From Eubacterium sp. (lineage in GTDB: Bacteria; Bacillota; Clostridia; Lachnospirales; Lachnospiraceae), in contig JAFOIV010000078.1 in NCBI GenBank assembly GCA_017420535.1, positions 1 through 64,000 on the forward strand: a DNA stretch of 64,000 nucleotides, given 5' to 3'. Made by a program: the position numbers and the translations under genes. Positions 9,980 through 19,166 of the stretch are shown here, piece by piece; the first letter of the stretch is position 1; each line of letters starts with the position of its first letter. The notes under the pieces were generated by a model. It saw nothing but the letters and a program-made list of their open reading frames with translations. It made no database searches and was not told the origin of the DNA.

Positions 9980-10052
9980 GACTAAACTTTTATTTTTAAT
10001 TAAATCAGCATAAAATAACGCTTAGCAGGCCTTTTATACTTATATCTTTAAA

Positions 10053-11516
10053 TTATTTCTCAGCTTTTTTTAATACCTCAGCTTCTTCTGCATCAGCAAG
10101 TTCTATCTCGGCACCATTTTCTGTATTTTCAAAATCAAAATCCTTACCTGGAAGGATAGCATTAAGAAGAATACCAGCAAGTGAACCAACTGCAAGACCA
10201 GAAAGTGAAATTGTTACTTTTTTGATTGAGAATACGATAGCAGCAGCTTCTGTATATGTTATACCAATTGAAAGTACAAGAATGATAGCAGCAATGATAA
10301 CATTTCTTGTCTTATTAAAATCAACCTTATTCTCAACGATATTTCTAACACCGACTGCTGAGATCATACCGTAAAGTACAAGTGAGATACCACCGATAAC
10401 TGGTGTTGGGATTGCTGAAATACATGCAGCAATCTTTGGTGAGAATGAGAAAAGAATAGCAAATACTGCTGCAATTCTTATTACAATTGGATCATAAACC
10501 TTTGAGATTGTAAGAACACCTGTGTTCTCTCCATAAGTTGTATTAGCAGGTGCACCGAAAAGTGATGCAAGAGTTGTTGCAAGTCCATCACCTGTAAGTG
10601 TTCTATGAAGTCCCGGATCCTTAATAAAGTTCTTACCAACTGTTGATGAGATTGCTGAAATATCACCGATATGTTCAACTACTGTAGCAAGTGCAATTGG
10701 CACGATTGTTACGATTGAAGCGATGATAAGCTTTGAATTTGGATTCTCTATAACATAAAGGATTGTCTCATTTTTATGGAATGGAAGGCCAACCCATGGC
10801 GCATTCTTAATATTATCAAGAGCTGCTTTTGAGAAAAGGAGGAGATTATCATGACCTCCGATAACAATATTTGCTCCAGATGAATCTGCTGATCCAAATA
10901 AAATCATAAGAATAACAGCGATAACTGTTGTTCCGATAACACCGATGATAATAGGAAGGATCTTTATCATTCCCTTACCCCAGATATTACAGATGATAAT
11001 GATAAGAATTGCTATTACAGCAATAAGCCAGTTTGTAGCGCAGTTGTTAACTGCTGAAACTGAAAGTGTAAGACCGATAGCAACAATGATCGGACCTGTA
11101 ACGATTGGTGGGAAAAATTTCATTACCTTATTAATACCAAAAGCTTTGATAAGCGCTGCAAGAATAAGATAAACTATACCTGCACAGGCAACACCGAGAC
11201 ATGCATATGGAAGAAGTTCCTTCTCTCCATTTGGTGCAATAGCGCCATAACCCGCAAGGAATGCGAAGGATGATCCAAGAAATGCTGGGACCTTGCGTTT
11301 TGAAATAAGATGGAAGAGTAATGTACCAAGACCTGCAAAGAGAAGTGTTGCTGAAACGCTAAGCCCTGTAAGTGCAGGAACAAGTACTGTTGCTCCGAAC
11401 ATAGCGAACATATGCTGGAAGCCAAGAACAAGCATTTTTGCAAGTCCTAATTCTCTAGCATTATAGATTGGTTCGCCATTCTTTAATCTTTGTTTTGCTG
11501 AATCTGATTTTGACAT
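10053..11516 (-). CDS. uraA: Uracil permease (NCS2 family)
   Basis: Integral membrane nucleobase:proton symporter of 487 residues with about 12-14 hydrophobic spans. NCS2 hallmarks include GFQHMFAMFGATVLVP near residue 32 and a Gly-rich ATVVEHIGDISAISS segment near 280. The THTEN-like region PANTTYGENTGV (about 321) carries the substrate-site Glu. The divergent neighbour is upp, and the two form a uracil salvage pair. The soluble C-terminal tail is Glu/Ala rich. Xanthine or other base specificity is not excluded, but the upp context favours uracil. Confidence 0.9.
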   Translation of the reverse strand: MSKSDSAKQRLKNGEPIYNARELGLAKMLVLGFQHMFAMFGATVLVPALTGLSVSATLLFAGLGTLLFHLISKRKVPAFLGSSFAFLAGYGAIAPNGEKELLPYACLGVACAGIVYLILAALIKAFGINKVMKFFPPIVTGPIIVAIGLTLSVSAVNNCATNWLIAVIAILIIIICNIWGKGMIKILPIIIGVIGTTVIAVILMILFGSADSSGANIVIGGHDNLLLFSKAALDNIKNAPWVGLPFHKNETILYVIENPNSKLIIASIVTIVPIALATVVEHIGDISAISSTVGKNFIKDPGLHRTLTGDGLATTLASLFGAPANTTYGENTGVLTISKVYDPIVIRIAAVFAILFSFSPKIAACISAIPTPVIGGISLVLYGMISAVGVRNIVENKVDFNKTRNVIIAAIILVLSIGITYTEAAAIVFSIKKVTISLSGLAVGSLAGILLNAILPGKDFDFENTENGAEIELADAEEAEVLKKAEK

Positions 11517-11597
11517 GGTTATCCCCTTTGATTATTATTTGTGAGCATATGGGCACACTTTTTCATCGTTATATATCATCCATTAAAGGGGGTTTTT

Positions 11598-11603
11598 TGT
11601 CAA
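11598..11603 (-). promoter_or_regulatory. Possible -35 of the permease promoter
   Basis: TTGACA on the minus strand lies about 80 bp upstream of the permease ATG. The best -10 candidates (TGATAT or ATATAA, around 11570-11578) have non-ideal spacing, so the call is tentative. Confidence 0.3.
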
Positions 11604-11655
11604 GAATTTTAATTGTATTTTTTATAATATTTTCAACCATTTATCTCATCTTTTA

Positions 11656-11684
11656 TTGACTCATATGTAATATCCTATTAAAAT
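11656..11684 (+). promoter_or_regulatory. Predicted upp promoter
   Basis: TTGACT (11656-11661), a 17-bp spacer and TAAAAT (11679-11684) lie about 88 bp before the upp start. The intergenic region is AT rich. I see no PyrR-type attenuator. Confidence 0.5.
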
Positions 11685-11771
11685 ATCTTTAATATGGGTT
11701 TTAATGGACTTTTTTAACTCAGTACTTAAATTAAAAACACATGATATATTCGTAGAAAGAAGGAAATAATA

Positions 11772-12416
11772 GTGCAGTACAAAGATTTTAAGAATGTTGA
11801 AATTATGGAGCATCCTCTTATCAAACATAAGATCACAATGCTTCGTGATGAAAAGACTGGAACAACAGAATTCAGAAATCTCGTTGAAGAAATCGCTATG
11901 CTCGAAGGATATGAGGCTTTAAAGGATCTTCCTCTTAAGGATATCGAAGTTAAGACTCCTATCGAGACATGCATGACACCAGTTATTGATGGTAAGAAAT
12001 TAGCTATCGTTCCAATCCTCCGTGCAGGACTTGGTATGGTAAACGGAGTTCACGCTCTCGTTCCTTCAGCTAAGGTTGGTCATATCGGTCTTTACCGTGA
12101 CCCTGAAACACATGAGCCTCATGAGTATTATTGCAAGCTTCCTGATCCAATCGAGCAGAGACTTATCGTTGTTCTCGATCCAATGCTTGCTACTGGCGGT
12201 TCAGCTATCGAAGCTGTTAATTTCATTAAACAGCACGGCGGAAAGCACATCAAATTCATGTGCATAATCGCAGCTCCAGAAGGACTTGAGAAACTCGCTA
12301 AAGCTCATCCTGATATTGAGATCTATGTTGGTAACCTTGACAGATGTCTTAATGAAAATGCTTATATCTGCCCAGGTCTTGGAGATGCCGGAGACAGAAT
12401 CTTCGGAACAAAATAA
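11772..12416 (+). CDS. upp: Uracil phosphoribosyltransferase
   Basis: Salvage enzyme making UMP from uracil and PRPP. It has 214 residues, normal length. The PRPP loop [12 protein letters not shown] and the C-terminal uracil-binding [17 protein letters not shown] are intact. Translation starts at a GTG (11772) preceded by AAGGAAATAATA. No later Met would leave the conserved HPLIKHK region complete with its N-terminal strand. It is divergent from the uracil permease and convergent with the sirtuin gene. Confidence 0.96.
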   Translation: MQYKDFKNVEIMEHPLIKHKITMLRDEKTGTTEFRNLVEEIAMLEGYEALKDLPLKDIEVKTPIETCMTPVIDGKKLAIVPILRAGLGMVNGVHALVPSAKVGHIGLYRDPETHEPHEYYCKLPDPIEQRLIVVLDPMLATGGSAIEAVNFIKQHGGKHIKFMCIIAAPEGLEKLAKAHPDIEIYVGNLDRCLNENAYICPGLGDAGDRIFGTK

Positions 12417-12450
12417 TCAAAGCCGATTTTCAAATCATATAAAACAAGCT

Positions 12451-12488
12451 AAAAAATCCCGCATCACTTATTGTGACACGGGATTTTT
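12451..12488. terminator. Bidirectional terminator between upp and sirtuin
   Basis: AAAAATCCCG and CGGGATTTTT form the outer stem, with an inner TCAC/GTGA stem. The A-rich and T-rich flanks suit both converging transcripts. Confidence 0.85.
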
Positions 12489-12489
12489 C

Positions 12490-13230
12490 TTATACTATCT
12501 GTGAGAGTACCTCACCTATCTTTTTTCTTATTATGATATCTGCCATACCATCTCTAGAGGTAGATGACATATTGATAAGAGCCAGATGTTTTCCTCGGAA
12601 ATAATCAATAAAACCTGCTGCAGGATATACCACCAGCGAAGTTCCACCAATGATAAGAAGATCCGCTCTTCTTATATGATCCACTGCTCTTCTTATCTTT
12701 TGATCATCTAATCCTTCTTCATAAAGGACCACATCAGGTCTCATGATACCGCCACATTCACTGCATCTCGGGATTCCAGCCTCATACTTTATCCTCTTAA
12801 CATATGAGAGACCATCATCCGCCGGCTTCTTATGGCATGTCATGCAATAATTTCTAAGAACACTTCCATGGATATCGATAACTTCTTTACTTCCTGCCGC
12901 TTCATGTAATCCATCAATATTCTGAGTTATCACAGCTTTAAGTTTTCCTTCTGCTTCAAGCTTTGCCAAAGCCTTATGAGCCGCATTAGGAAGAGCATCA
13001 GGAAGCAGCATCTTATCTTTATAGAATTCATAAAAATCCTCAGTCTTATTCATAAGAAAGCTATGACTTACTATTGTCTCTGGAGGATATTTATATTTCT
13101 TATTATATAAACCATCCTGAGATCTAAAATCCGGTATGCCGCTTTCAGTTGACACACCAGCACCGCCAAAAAACACGATATATTCTGATTCATTTATAGC
13201 ATCTTGAAGTTTCTTTACATCTTCATCCAT
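12490..13230 (-). CDS. Sir2-family NAD-dependent protein deacylase
   Basis: Sirtuin of 246 residues that removes acyl groups from lysine using NAD. The NAD-binding GGAGVSTESGIPDFRS lies at 22-37, TQNIDGLH at 102-109, and the catalytic His is H121. A structural zinc is held by Cys129, Cys132, Cys156 and Cys159. It is the last gene of the operon with cdaA and cdaR, 2 bp after cdaR. Its link to c-di-AMP biology is only positional. Confidence 0.93.
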   Translation of the reverse strand: MDEDVKKLQDAINESEYIVFFGGAGVSTESGIPDFRSQDGLYNKKYKYPPETIVSHSFLMNKTEDFYEFYKDKMLLPDALPNAAHKALAKLEAEGKLKAVITQNIDGLHEAAGSKEVIDIHGSVLRNYCMTCHKKPADDGLSYVKRIKYEAGIPRCSECGGIMRPDVVLYEEGLDDQKIRRAVDHIRRADLLIIGGTSLVVYPAAGFIDYFRGKHLALINMSSTSRDGMADIIIRKKIGEVLSQIV

Positions 13231-13232
13231 AC

Positions 13233-14516
13233 TTATTCCTCGGTACTACTTTCTGTTGTACTTTCCTCAGTGTTCTTTTCCTTTATGGTTACAGTTACTT
13301 TTGCATCATTTTTGATCGTATACTTGTCTGATTCCTTATAGACAACGCTCATCTGATATTCGCCTTCAGTAAGATCTTTCACTGATAATTCCGGTGAAAG
13401 CTGTGACAAGCCTATATCCTTAATATCTGTATTCAGTCCGGATAGTGTAACTGAATAATTCTGCGGAAGTTTAAGTGAATATTCATACTTAGTTTCATCT
13501 TTATCACTTATCTTTATTGCCCCGGAATCAACTGCTATCTTCTTATCCTGAATCTTTTCAATAGAAAGATTAATTGCAATCTGGTAATTATCATCCGCCA
13601 GATATATTCCTTCCGGAAGATAATTAGTAATATCAACATTTGCTTCTTTATCACTATCAAGAGATGAAAGATCGATATCGGAAATGTAAATCGCCGCGGT
13701 TCTCTTTAAATCCTCATCCTCTCCAGCTATAAGAATCGAAGTAGGATTATAGTTAATTCCTGTACTTACATATCCTTCAGCAGGATCACCCACAGTGTTT
13801 ATCTTAACCGGAACCTCTTTCGTTGCATAAATCTTTGTTTTAACAGTTACAGTCTTTGTATCAAAGGAAATATTCTTATCAGAAAGATCTTCTCCATAAG
13901 CATCGAAACATTTGATCTCCGCTAATTCATCAAATGCCCCCATCTTTCCATCGATATTAACAACCGCCCTTACTTCATTTATTCTTTCAAGAACAGATTC
14001 AGGTCCTTCAATGGTTATAAGATTAGGAGTTGTAGTAGATTTTCCAAGGAAATATCCTTCTTCTACATCCCCTGTATATACAACCTTTATAGGAAATTGC
14101 TGTGATTTCTTATCCTCAATTGAAAGTTTAAGGATATCATCAACAATACTTATTTCAACCCTTGAAGCAATGCCTTCATTTTTTGCCTCAACTGTTATAG
14201 TTACGGTATTGGTGATAGAAAGTTTTGAAAGATCAGCTTTTGCAACAAAGTCTTCTATAGTAAGACTGTCCACCACCGATCTTGGACCTTTAACTACAAT
14301 ATCAACTGTCTTTCCACTGCTGACATCATAAACTTTACCAAGACTTTCTATTGCATTTCCATTTTCAGTCATAACAGTTATACCGGAAATGGTCTTTGTA
14401 ACTGTGTAATCTGAAATATTCATTACCACAAGCCATGTGATTATTGCTATCAGTACTGCTAAGAGCTTCAGTCCCAAATTATTAAAGATGTTGGATCTAG
14501 TTAGCTTTTGCTTCAT
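13233..14516 (-). CDS. cdaR: YbbR-domain protein CdaR, regulator of CdaA
   Basis: Membrane-anchored regulator of the diadenylate cyclase. There is one N-terminal transmembrane helix (about 16-32), then an extracytoplasmic part of YbbR-type beta repeats; four are suggested by the recurring pattern of a conserved Gly/Val strand followed by a VxGP-like turn (KGPRSVVD, EGPESVLE, IAGEDEDL). It ends in a short Ser/Thr/Glu-rich tail. The ATG lies 20 bp inside cdaA, a translationally coupled arrangement seen across Firmicutes. In B. subtilis CdaR binds CdaA and tunes its activity. Confidence 0.88.
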   Translation of the reverse strand: MKQKLTRSNIFNNLGLKLLAVLIAIITWLVVMNISDYTVTKTISGITVMTENGNAIESLGKVYDVSSGKTVDIVVKGPRSVVDSLTIEDFVAKADLSKLSITNTVTITVEAKNEGIASRVEISIVDDILKLSIEDKKSQQFPIKVVYTGDVEEGYFLGKSTTTPNLITIEGPESVLERINEVRAVVNIDGKMGAFDELAEIKCFDAYGEDLSDKNISFDTKTVTVKTKIYATKEVPVKINTVGDPAEGYVSTGINYNPTSILIAGEDEDLKRTAAIYISDIDLSSLDSDKEANVDITNYLPEGIYLADDNYQIAINLSIEKIQDKKIAVDSGAIKISDKDETKYEYSLKLPQNYSVTLSGLNTDIKDIGLSQLSPELSVKDLTEGEYQMSVVYKESDKYTIKNDAKVTVTIKEKNTEESTTESSTEE

Positions 14517-15378
14517 GTCTCTTTCCTCCCATCTTTAATTTTTTATGCTTTGTTGTATAATGCTTATCCTGAAGTTTAACCAACTGTCTTCTAAGAGAAT
14601 CCTCATCAAGGTTCTGATAAAGAACTCCCTTATGAGCAATGGATATTCCTCCTGTCTCTTCTGAAACTATAAGAGTCATGGAATCTGTAACTTCACTGAT
14701 ACCAAGTCCAGCTCTGTGTCTTGTTCCCAGGTCCTTATTAAGATCAAATCTTTCAGTAAGAGGCAGATAGCAGGTAGCTGCTACAACTCTGTTATTCTTA
14801 ATGATCACAGCACCATCATGAAGTGGTGTGTTCTTTTCAAAAATATTGATCAGAAGCTGTTCTGTTACTATAGCGTCAATCTTTATTCCTGTATTTTCAT
14901 ACTCACCAAGAGGAGTATCATGTTCTACTACAACAAGTGCACCTGTACGTGCCTTAGATAATTCAGTCGCTGTCTTTACCAGCTCATAGATAGTCTTATC
15001 ACTAAGCTTTCTGTCAGGACTTTCCCTCTTTATATCAAATGATAACAGCTTCGATATAAACTGTTTTCTTCCTAATTCATCCAGTGCCCTTCTTAATTCC
15101 GGCTGGAAAAGTATTATAAATGCTATAACCAGTACATTTACAATATTTTTAGCTATCCATAAAACTGTATTAAGTTTAAAGACTGCCGCTACAACAATAA
15201 ACAGCACAAGAAGCATGATACCCTTGAAAAGAGTCCATGCTCTGCTGGTTTTAAACCATACAATGATATGGTATACAAAATATGCAATTACCAACACATC
15301 AAGCACATCAGACACGGTTACATGTGGAATGTAGAACCAGTCGAAATATTGCTTCAAAAGTGTAATCAGATGTTGCAA
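14497..15378 (-). CDS. cdaA: Diadenylate cyclase CdaA
   Basis: Makes cyclic di-AMP from two ATP; this messenger controls potassium and osmolyte transport and the cell envelope in Firmicutes. Three N-terminal transmembrane helices (about 22-42, 50-68, 74-92) precede the DAC domain. Catalytic signatures are DGA (188-190) and GTRHRAGLG (218-226). The likely start is a TTG at 15378, behind an AGGGGTGG ribosome site, because no ATG would keep the first helix. The 293-residue length is normal. The next gene, cdaR, overlaps it by 20 bp. Confidence 0.95.
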   Translation of the reverse strand: MQHLITLLKQYFDWFYIPHVTVSDVLDVLVIAYFVYHIIVWFKTSRAWTLFKGIMLLVLFIVVAAVFKLNTVLWIAKNIVNVLVIAFIILFQPELRRALDELGRKQFISKLLSFDIKRESPDRKLSDKTIYELVKTATELSKARTGALVVVEHDTPLGEYENTGIKIDAIVTEQLLINIFEKNTPLHDGAVIIKNNRVVAATCYLPLTERFDLNKDLGTRHRAGLGISEVTDSMTLIVSEETGGISIAHKGVLYQNLDEDSLRRQLVKLQDKHYTTKHKKLKMGGKRHEAKAN

Positions 15379-15419
15379 ACGACCACCCCTAAACTGTTAA
15401 TTTACCAGCAGAAAAGCTT

Positions 15420-16370
15420 TTACTCTTCTGCATCCTCTTCTTCTTTTCTCTTTATCTCTAGCTTCTCTGATTTTAAAGCTTCCCTTGTTTTTACCTTTGG
15501 AACAGCTTTTACATAATAATAATAATCATCATCTTCATACTGAACATGTTCTGTTCTTGAATAATCAATGATATCTTTGCAGAACTGGATCAATAAAGCG
15601 ATCAAAGCACCAAGGATACTTCCAACAAGTACCTTAACTATTGGCGCATCAACCTTTATAACTAATCCACCAAATAAAGCTGTAAATATAGAAAGTACAA
15701 CTCCGGCACCAATAGCCACATACCAGCTATAATTAAATGAAAGCTTATAGATAAGACCAGCTGCAAGGATTACAACTACAAATATCGCAATGCTAAGAAG
15801 CATTTCCTTATTCTTAAGGAAATCATTTACAAATCCTGAAAGTACGTCTATTTTTTCTCCTGTAGTATTATGAGCGATAAGATCATGCATCTTGGCAACA
15901 TAACGTGAGAAATAATATGTTACCATACCGAAAGCTCCTGGGATGGCTCCTGCCATACCTGCTGTTACAATAAGCACAATAGGTGCTATATATGGCACTT
16001 TTAACACACAGCAGAAAATAGTAAGGAACATTGCATAAGAATACTCAGGGAAAAATCTGATATAAATGCAATACATTACTACAAATACCACAAGATATGC
16101 TGCTCCTAGTTCCACAGAACAAGAAACACAGCTAAGTGCTATTACGATTCCTGTTACGAAAACAAGAAATCCGTCTGGAAGAAGTGCTGAAATTACTGCT
16201 AAAAGAAATACAACACTAAACTTAGTTACAAGATCTGAATATCCAAATAATGCATTTATGCTGAGAAAAATCACCAAGCAACATACAAATCTTATGATGG
16301 GATTTACTATTTCATCATATTTGCGAAGAAATTCTCTGATCGTATTTTTTACTTCTATTACCGTATCCAT
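15420..16370 (-). CDS. Conserved membrane protein of the cdaA operon
   Basis: I do not recognise a named family. The 316-residue protein has about eight to ten hydrophobic spans between residues 22 and 285. A short N-terminal cytoplasmic segment and a highly charged C-terminal tail carrying five consecutive Tyr/Asp residues (DDDYYYY) enclose them. It lies 41 bp upstream of cdaA and 2 bp downstream of another membrane gene, in a single operon. A role at the membrane with CdaA is possible by position only. Confidence 0.8.
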   Translation of the reverse strand: MDTVIEVKNTIREFLRKYDEIVNPIIRFVCCLVIFLSINALFGYSDLVTKFSVVFLLAVISALLPDGFLVFVTGIVIALSCVSCSVELGAAYLVVFVVMYCIYIRFFPEYSYAMFLTIFCCVLKVPYIAPIVLIVTAGMAGAIPGAFGMVTYYFSRYVAKMHDLIAHNTTGEKIDVLSGFVNDFLKNKEMLLSIAIFVVVILAAGLIYKLSFNYSWYVAIGAGVVLSIFTALFGGLVIKVDAPIVKVLVGSILGALIALLIQFCKDIIDYSRTEHVQYEDDDYYYYVKAVPKVKTREALKSEKLEIKRKEEEDAEE

Positions 16371-16372
16371 AG

Positions 16373-16858
16373 TTATTTGTCGTTCCTTCCTGTATCACTG
16401 AATGCTGAATCAAGTCCTTCAATATCCCCACCAATGGCACTTGACTTTATCACACCTGTTTTTTTCTTTCTTTTCTTTGCTCCAAGTTTGATCAAAGCTT
16501 TAAGATTTCTGTTATAAATGATCAGTCCTCTTCTCGCTTTCTGATACCTTGCCAGATAAACAAAGAAACCCATAACATAAAGCACCAGAGCACTCAAAAG
16601 ATATCCTGCCATAAGCTTTGCAATTACTTTAAAATAATCCATTTCATTAATGGATGATAATATTTCCTGCATATTAAAATAGCAGTACAGCGCAACAATA
16701 AGCCAGTAACAAACTGTTGCCGCTATTATGGTGCGAAGACCTCCATATCTGATATAGTCCTCTTTATAATATTTACTTATCCTTAAACCTCTGGATTCCT
16801 CATGCTTTTCAAATATTGTGATTCTTGTCATGAGTTTAATTTTTTCTTCATTAAGCAT
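16373..16858 (-). CDS. Small conserved membrane protein, cdaA operon
   Basis: 161 residues with two transmembrane segments (about 41-60 and 83-103), flanked by charged cytoplasmic ends and a Lys-rich stretch (GAKKRKKKTG). No domain is recognised. It is the first gene of the unit that continues with the larger membrane protein, cdaA, cdaR and the sirtuin. Its ATG is at 16858, and the promoter must lie in 16859-16968. Similar small proteins beside cdaA occur in related Clostridia as far as I recall, but no function is established. Confidence 0.75.
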   Translation of the reverse strand: MLNEEKIKLMTRITIFEKHEESRGLRISKYYKEDYIRYGGLRTIIAATVCYWLIVALYCYFNMQEILSSINEMDYFKVIAKLMAGYLLSALVLYVMGFFVYLARYQKARRGLIIYNRNLKALIKLGAKKRKKKTGVIKSSAIGGDIEGLDSAFSDTGRNDK

Positions 16859-16969
16859 ACACTATCCCCATTTAAGATAAACTTAGTCCCTTATATCTTA
16901 TGTTATCTCACTTTAAAAATCAAGTTTTTGATTATCCCTGCCCCCAATAAAGAAAGGCTAAAAACAAAG

Positions 16970-16998
16970 AAGATACCACAGTTTTACTATGGTATCTT
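16970..16998 (-). terminator. Terminator after thrS
   Basis: AGATACCA and TGGTATCT form the stem, extended by AG/CT after one mismatch. On the minus strand it is followed by TCTTTGTTTTT. It lies 20 bp past the thrS stop and separates thrS from the cdaA operon. Confidence 0.65.
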
Positions 16999-17017
16999 CC
17001 GGTTTCTTAAAGTTTTA

Positions 17018-18832
17018 TTAAAATTCAAGAGAATCAATAAGCTCAAGTCTATGATCTTCGTTCATTGTCTTGCACATTTCAACGAATTTCTCAAGAGGAA
17101 CGCCGTTAAGCTGCTTATTTCCTCTGATATTTATAGAAACTGTATTTTCTTCAGCTTCCTTATCACCAAGAACAAGGATATATGGCTCCTTATACTGCTT
17201 GAAGCCCTTAATTTTTGTCTTCATGTTCTCATCTGAGTAGTTAGCCTCAACACGAACGCCTGCTTTTCTGAGCATCTTCTCAACCTTCTTAGCATATTCA
17301 TTATGCTCTTCTCTGATTGGAACGATACCTACCTGATAAGGTGAAAGCCAGAATGGGAATGAACCCTTGAAGTTCTCGATAAGGATACCGATGAATCTTT
17401 CAAATGAACCAAAGATTGCTCTGTGGATCATAACAGGTCTCTTCTGTGTTCCGTCAGCAGCTACATACTTAAGGTCGAAGTTAAGTGGGAGCTGGAAGTC
17501 AAGCTGGATTGTACCCATCTGCCATTCACGGCCGATGCAGTCTCTCATCTTAAGGTCGATCTTAGGACCATAGAAAGCTCCATCACCTTCGTTTAATTCA
17601 TAATTGCCTTCGCCATACTTCTTATCAAGAATTCTCTTAAGAGAAGCTTCTGCCTGATCCCAAAGTGCTTTTTCACCCATGTAATCATCAGGTCTTGTTG
17701 AAAGCTCAGCTGTATATTCAAGGCCAAATGTTCCATAGATTGTCTTTGCGATATCCATGATATCACTGATCTCGTCCTCGATCTGATCCTCTGTAAGAAG
17801 AGTATGATCATCGTCCTGATGGAACATCTGAACTCTGAAAAGTCCATTTAACTCACCAGATTTCTCTTTTCTGTGGATAACCTGAGTCTCTGAGAAACGA
17901 AGTGGAAGTTCCTTATAGCTGTGAAGAGCATTCTTATAAACTGTGATAGCATTAGGACAGTTCATAGGCTTTACAGCATATTCAATATCTGTATTGATAT
18001 TTTCTTCATCTGTCTCTTCATTTACTTCTGCATTTGTAATAAGGAACATGTTCTGCTTATAGTGTCCCCAGTGACCTGATGTCTCCCAAAGCTTCTTTGA
18101 GTTGATAACAGGTGAAAGGATTTCCTGATATCCATATTCCTCATGGATTCCTCTCCAGAAATTCTGAAGTGCATTGTAAAGCTTGAAACCACGTGGAAGC
18201 CAGTAAGGCATACCTGGAGCTGACTCATCAAACATGAAGAGTTCCTGTTCCTTACCAATCTTCTTATGATCTCTTTCCATAGCTTCTTTGACTAAAGCAA
18301 GGTGCTGCTTTAATTCATCCTTACTTGGGAAGATGTACATATAGATTCTCTGAAGCTGATCGTTCTTCTCGTTTCCTCTCCAATATGAACCTGAAACAGA
18401 CTTGATCTTATAAGCTGCATTCATAAGTTCCTGAGAATTTGCAACGTGAGGTCCACGGCAAAGATCAACATAGTCATCACCTGTATAATAAATTGAGATT
18501 GTCTCTCCATCTTCTAAATCATTGATAAGTTCAACCTTATACTTCTGATCCTTGAAGATTTCAAGGGCTTCTTCCTTAGAAACCTCTTTTCTTGTCCAGT
18601 CTTCTCTTCTCTTAAGGATCTCTCTCATCTTATCTTCGATAGTCTTAAAGTCATCACTTGTAAGAGTTCTTGGAAGCATAAAATCATAATATGCTCCATC
18701 ATCGATCTGTGGTCCGATTGCTATCTGAACGTTCTCTTTTCCAAAAATCTCCATTACAGCCTTAGCCATAACATGAGCCATAGAATGACGATATACGCTA
18801 AGATAGAATTCCTTTTCTTCTTCTTTAGACAT
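17018..18832 (-). CDS. thrS: Threonine--tRNA ligase (form lacking TGS domain)
   Basis: Class II synthetase charging tRNA-Thr. At 604 residues it lacks the N-terminal TGS domain of about 60 residues; the protein opens almost directly in the editing domain with HSMAHVMAKAV (residues 16-26). The catalytic core has PMNCPNA and RFSETQVIHRKEKSG (motif 2), and the C-terminal anticodon-binding domain is complete. The ATG is followed by MSKEEEKEF and preceded by AGGAGG. Expression is controlled by the T-box immediately upstream. TGS-less ThrS is known in some Clostridia, so I read it as a natural short form. Confidence 0.95.
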   Translation of the reverse strand: MSKEEEKEFYLSVYRHSMAHVMAKAVMEIFGKENVQIAIGPQIDDGAYYDFMLPRTLTSDDFKTIEDKMREILKRREDWTRKEVSKEEALEIFKDQKYKVELINDLEDGETISIYYTGDDYVDLCRGPHVANSQELMNAAYKIKSVSGSYWRGNEKNDQLQRIYMYIFPSKDELKQHLALVKEAMERDHKKIGKEQELFMFDESAPGMPYWLPRGFKLYNALQNFWRGIHEEYGYQEILSPVINSKKLWETSGHWGHYKQNMFLITNAEVNEETDEENINTDIEYAVKPMNCPNAITVYKNALHSYKELPLRFSETQVIHRKEKSGELNGLFRVQMFHQDDDHTLLTEDQIEDEISDIMDIAKTIYGTFGLEYTAELSTRPDDYMGEKALWDQAEASLKRILDKKYGEGNYELNEGDGAFYGPKIDLKMRDCIGREWQMGTIQLDFQLPLNFDLKYVAADGTQKRPVMIHRAIFGSFERFIGILIENFKGSFPFWLSPYQVGIVPIREEHNEYAKKVEKMLRKAGVRVEANYSDENMKTKIKGFKQYKEPYILVLGDKEAEENTVSINIRGNKQLNGVPLEKFVEMCKTMNEDHRLELIDSLEF

Positions 18833-18849
18833 TTTTATTCCTCCTAAAA

Positions 18850-19100
18850 AAATAAAATCCCTGGTGTCCTTTTAGACACCAGGGACGTAATTTACGCGGT
18901 TCCACCCTGATTGATACATAAAAAATGTATCCACTCAATTCGATCGTAACGTGATCTTAAACGTACCTGTTTTGGGCAGGTCTCTCCGAGGTAGTTTTCG
19001 TGAAAGGTTATCATGAAGTGCTCTCAGCCTAGTGACACTTCTTCTCTTTAATGAATCGCCTAACCTACTCTTCTCATCAACGATTTAAATTTAAAATTGT
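18850..19100 (-). promoter_or_regulatory. T-box riboswitch leader of thrS
   Basis: On the minus strand the T-box core AGGGTGGAACCGCG (about 18896-18909) precedes a strong terminator stem (18858-18885: TCCCTGGTGTC with GACACCAGGGA) and a T run. Upstream, Stem I can be drawn from about 19080 to 18980, with an apical GAAGTG/CACTTC stem. ACTACC at 18990-18995 lies on the 3' side where the specifier loop is expected; it holds two consecutive Thr codons. Uncharged tRNA-Thr should stabilise the antiterminator and allow thrS transcription. Confidence 0.92.
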
Positions 19101-19107
19101 AAAAACA

Positions 19108-19136
19108 AGTATAAGCTTTGTCCTAAAAAAAGTAAA
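19108..19136 (-). promoter_or_regulatory. Predicted promoter of the thrS T-box transcript
   Basis: Minus-strand TTTACT (19131-19136), a 17-bp spacer and TATACT (19108-19113) lie just before the T-box leader. Confidence 0.5.
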
Positions 19137-19139
19137 TAG

Positions 19140-19166
19140 CAAATCTCTATTATTTATAGAGATTTT
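19140..19166 (-). terminator. Terminator after the antiporter gene
   Basis: AAATCTCTAT (19141-19150) pairs with ATAGAGATTT (19156-19165), overlapping the antiporter stop codon. A T run (TTTTTTT) follows about 12 bases later on the minus strand. Moderate strength. Confidence 0.5.
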
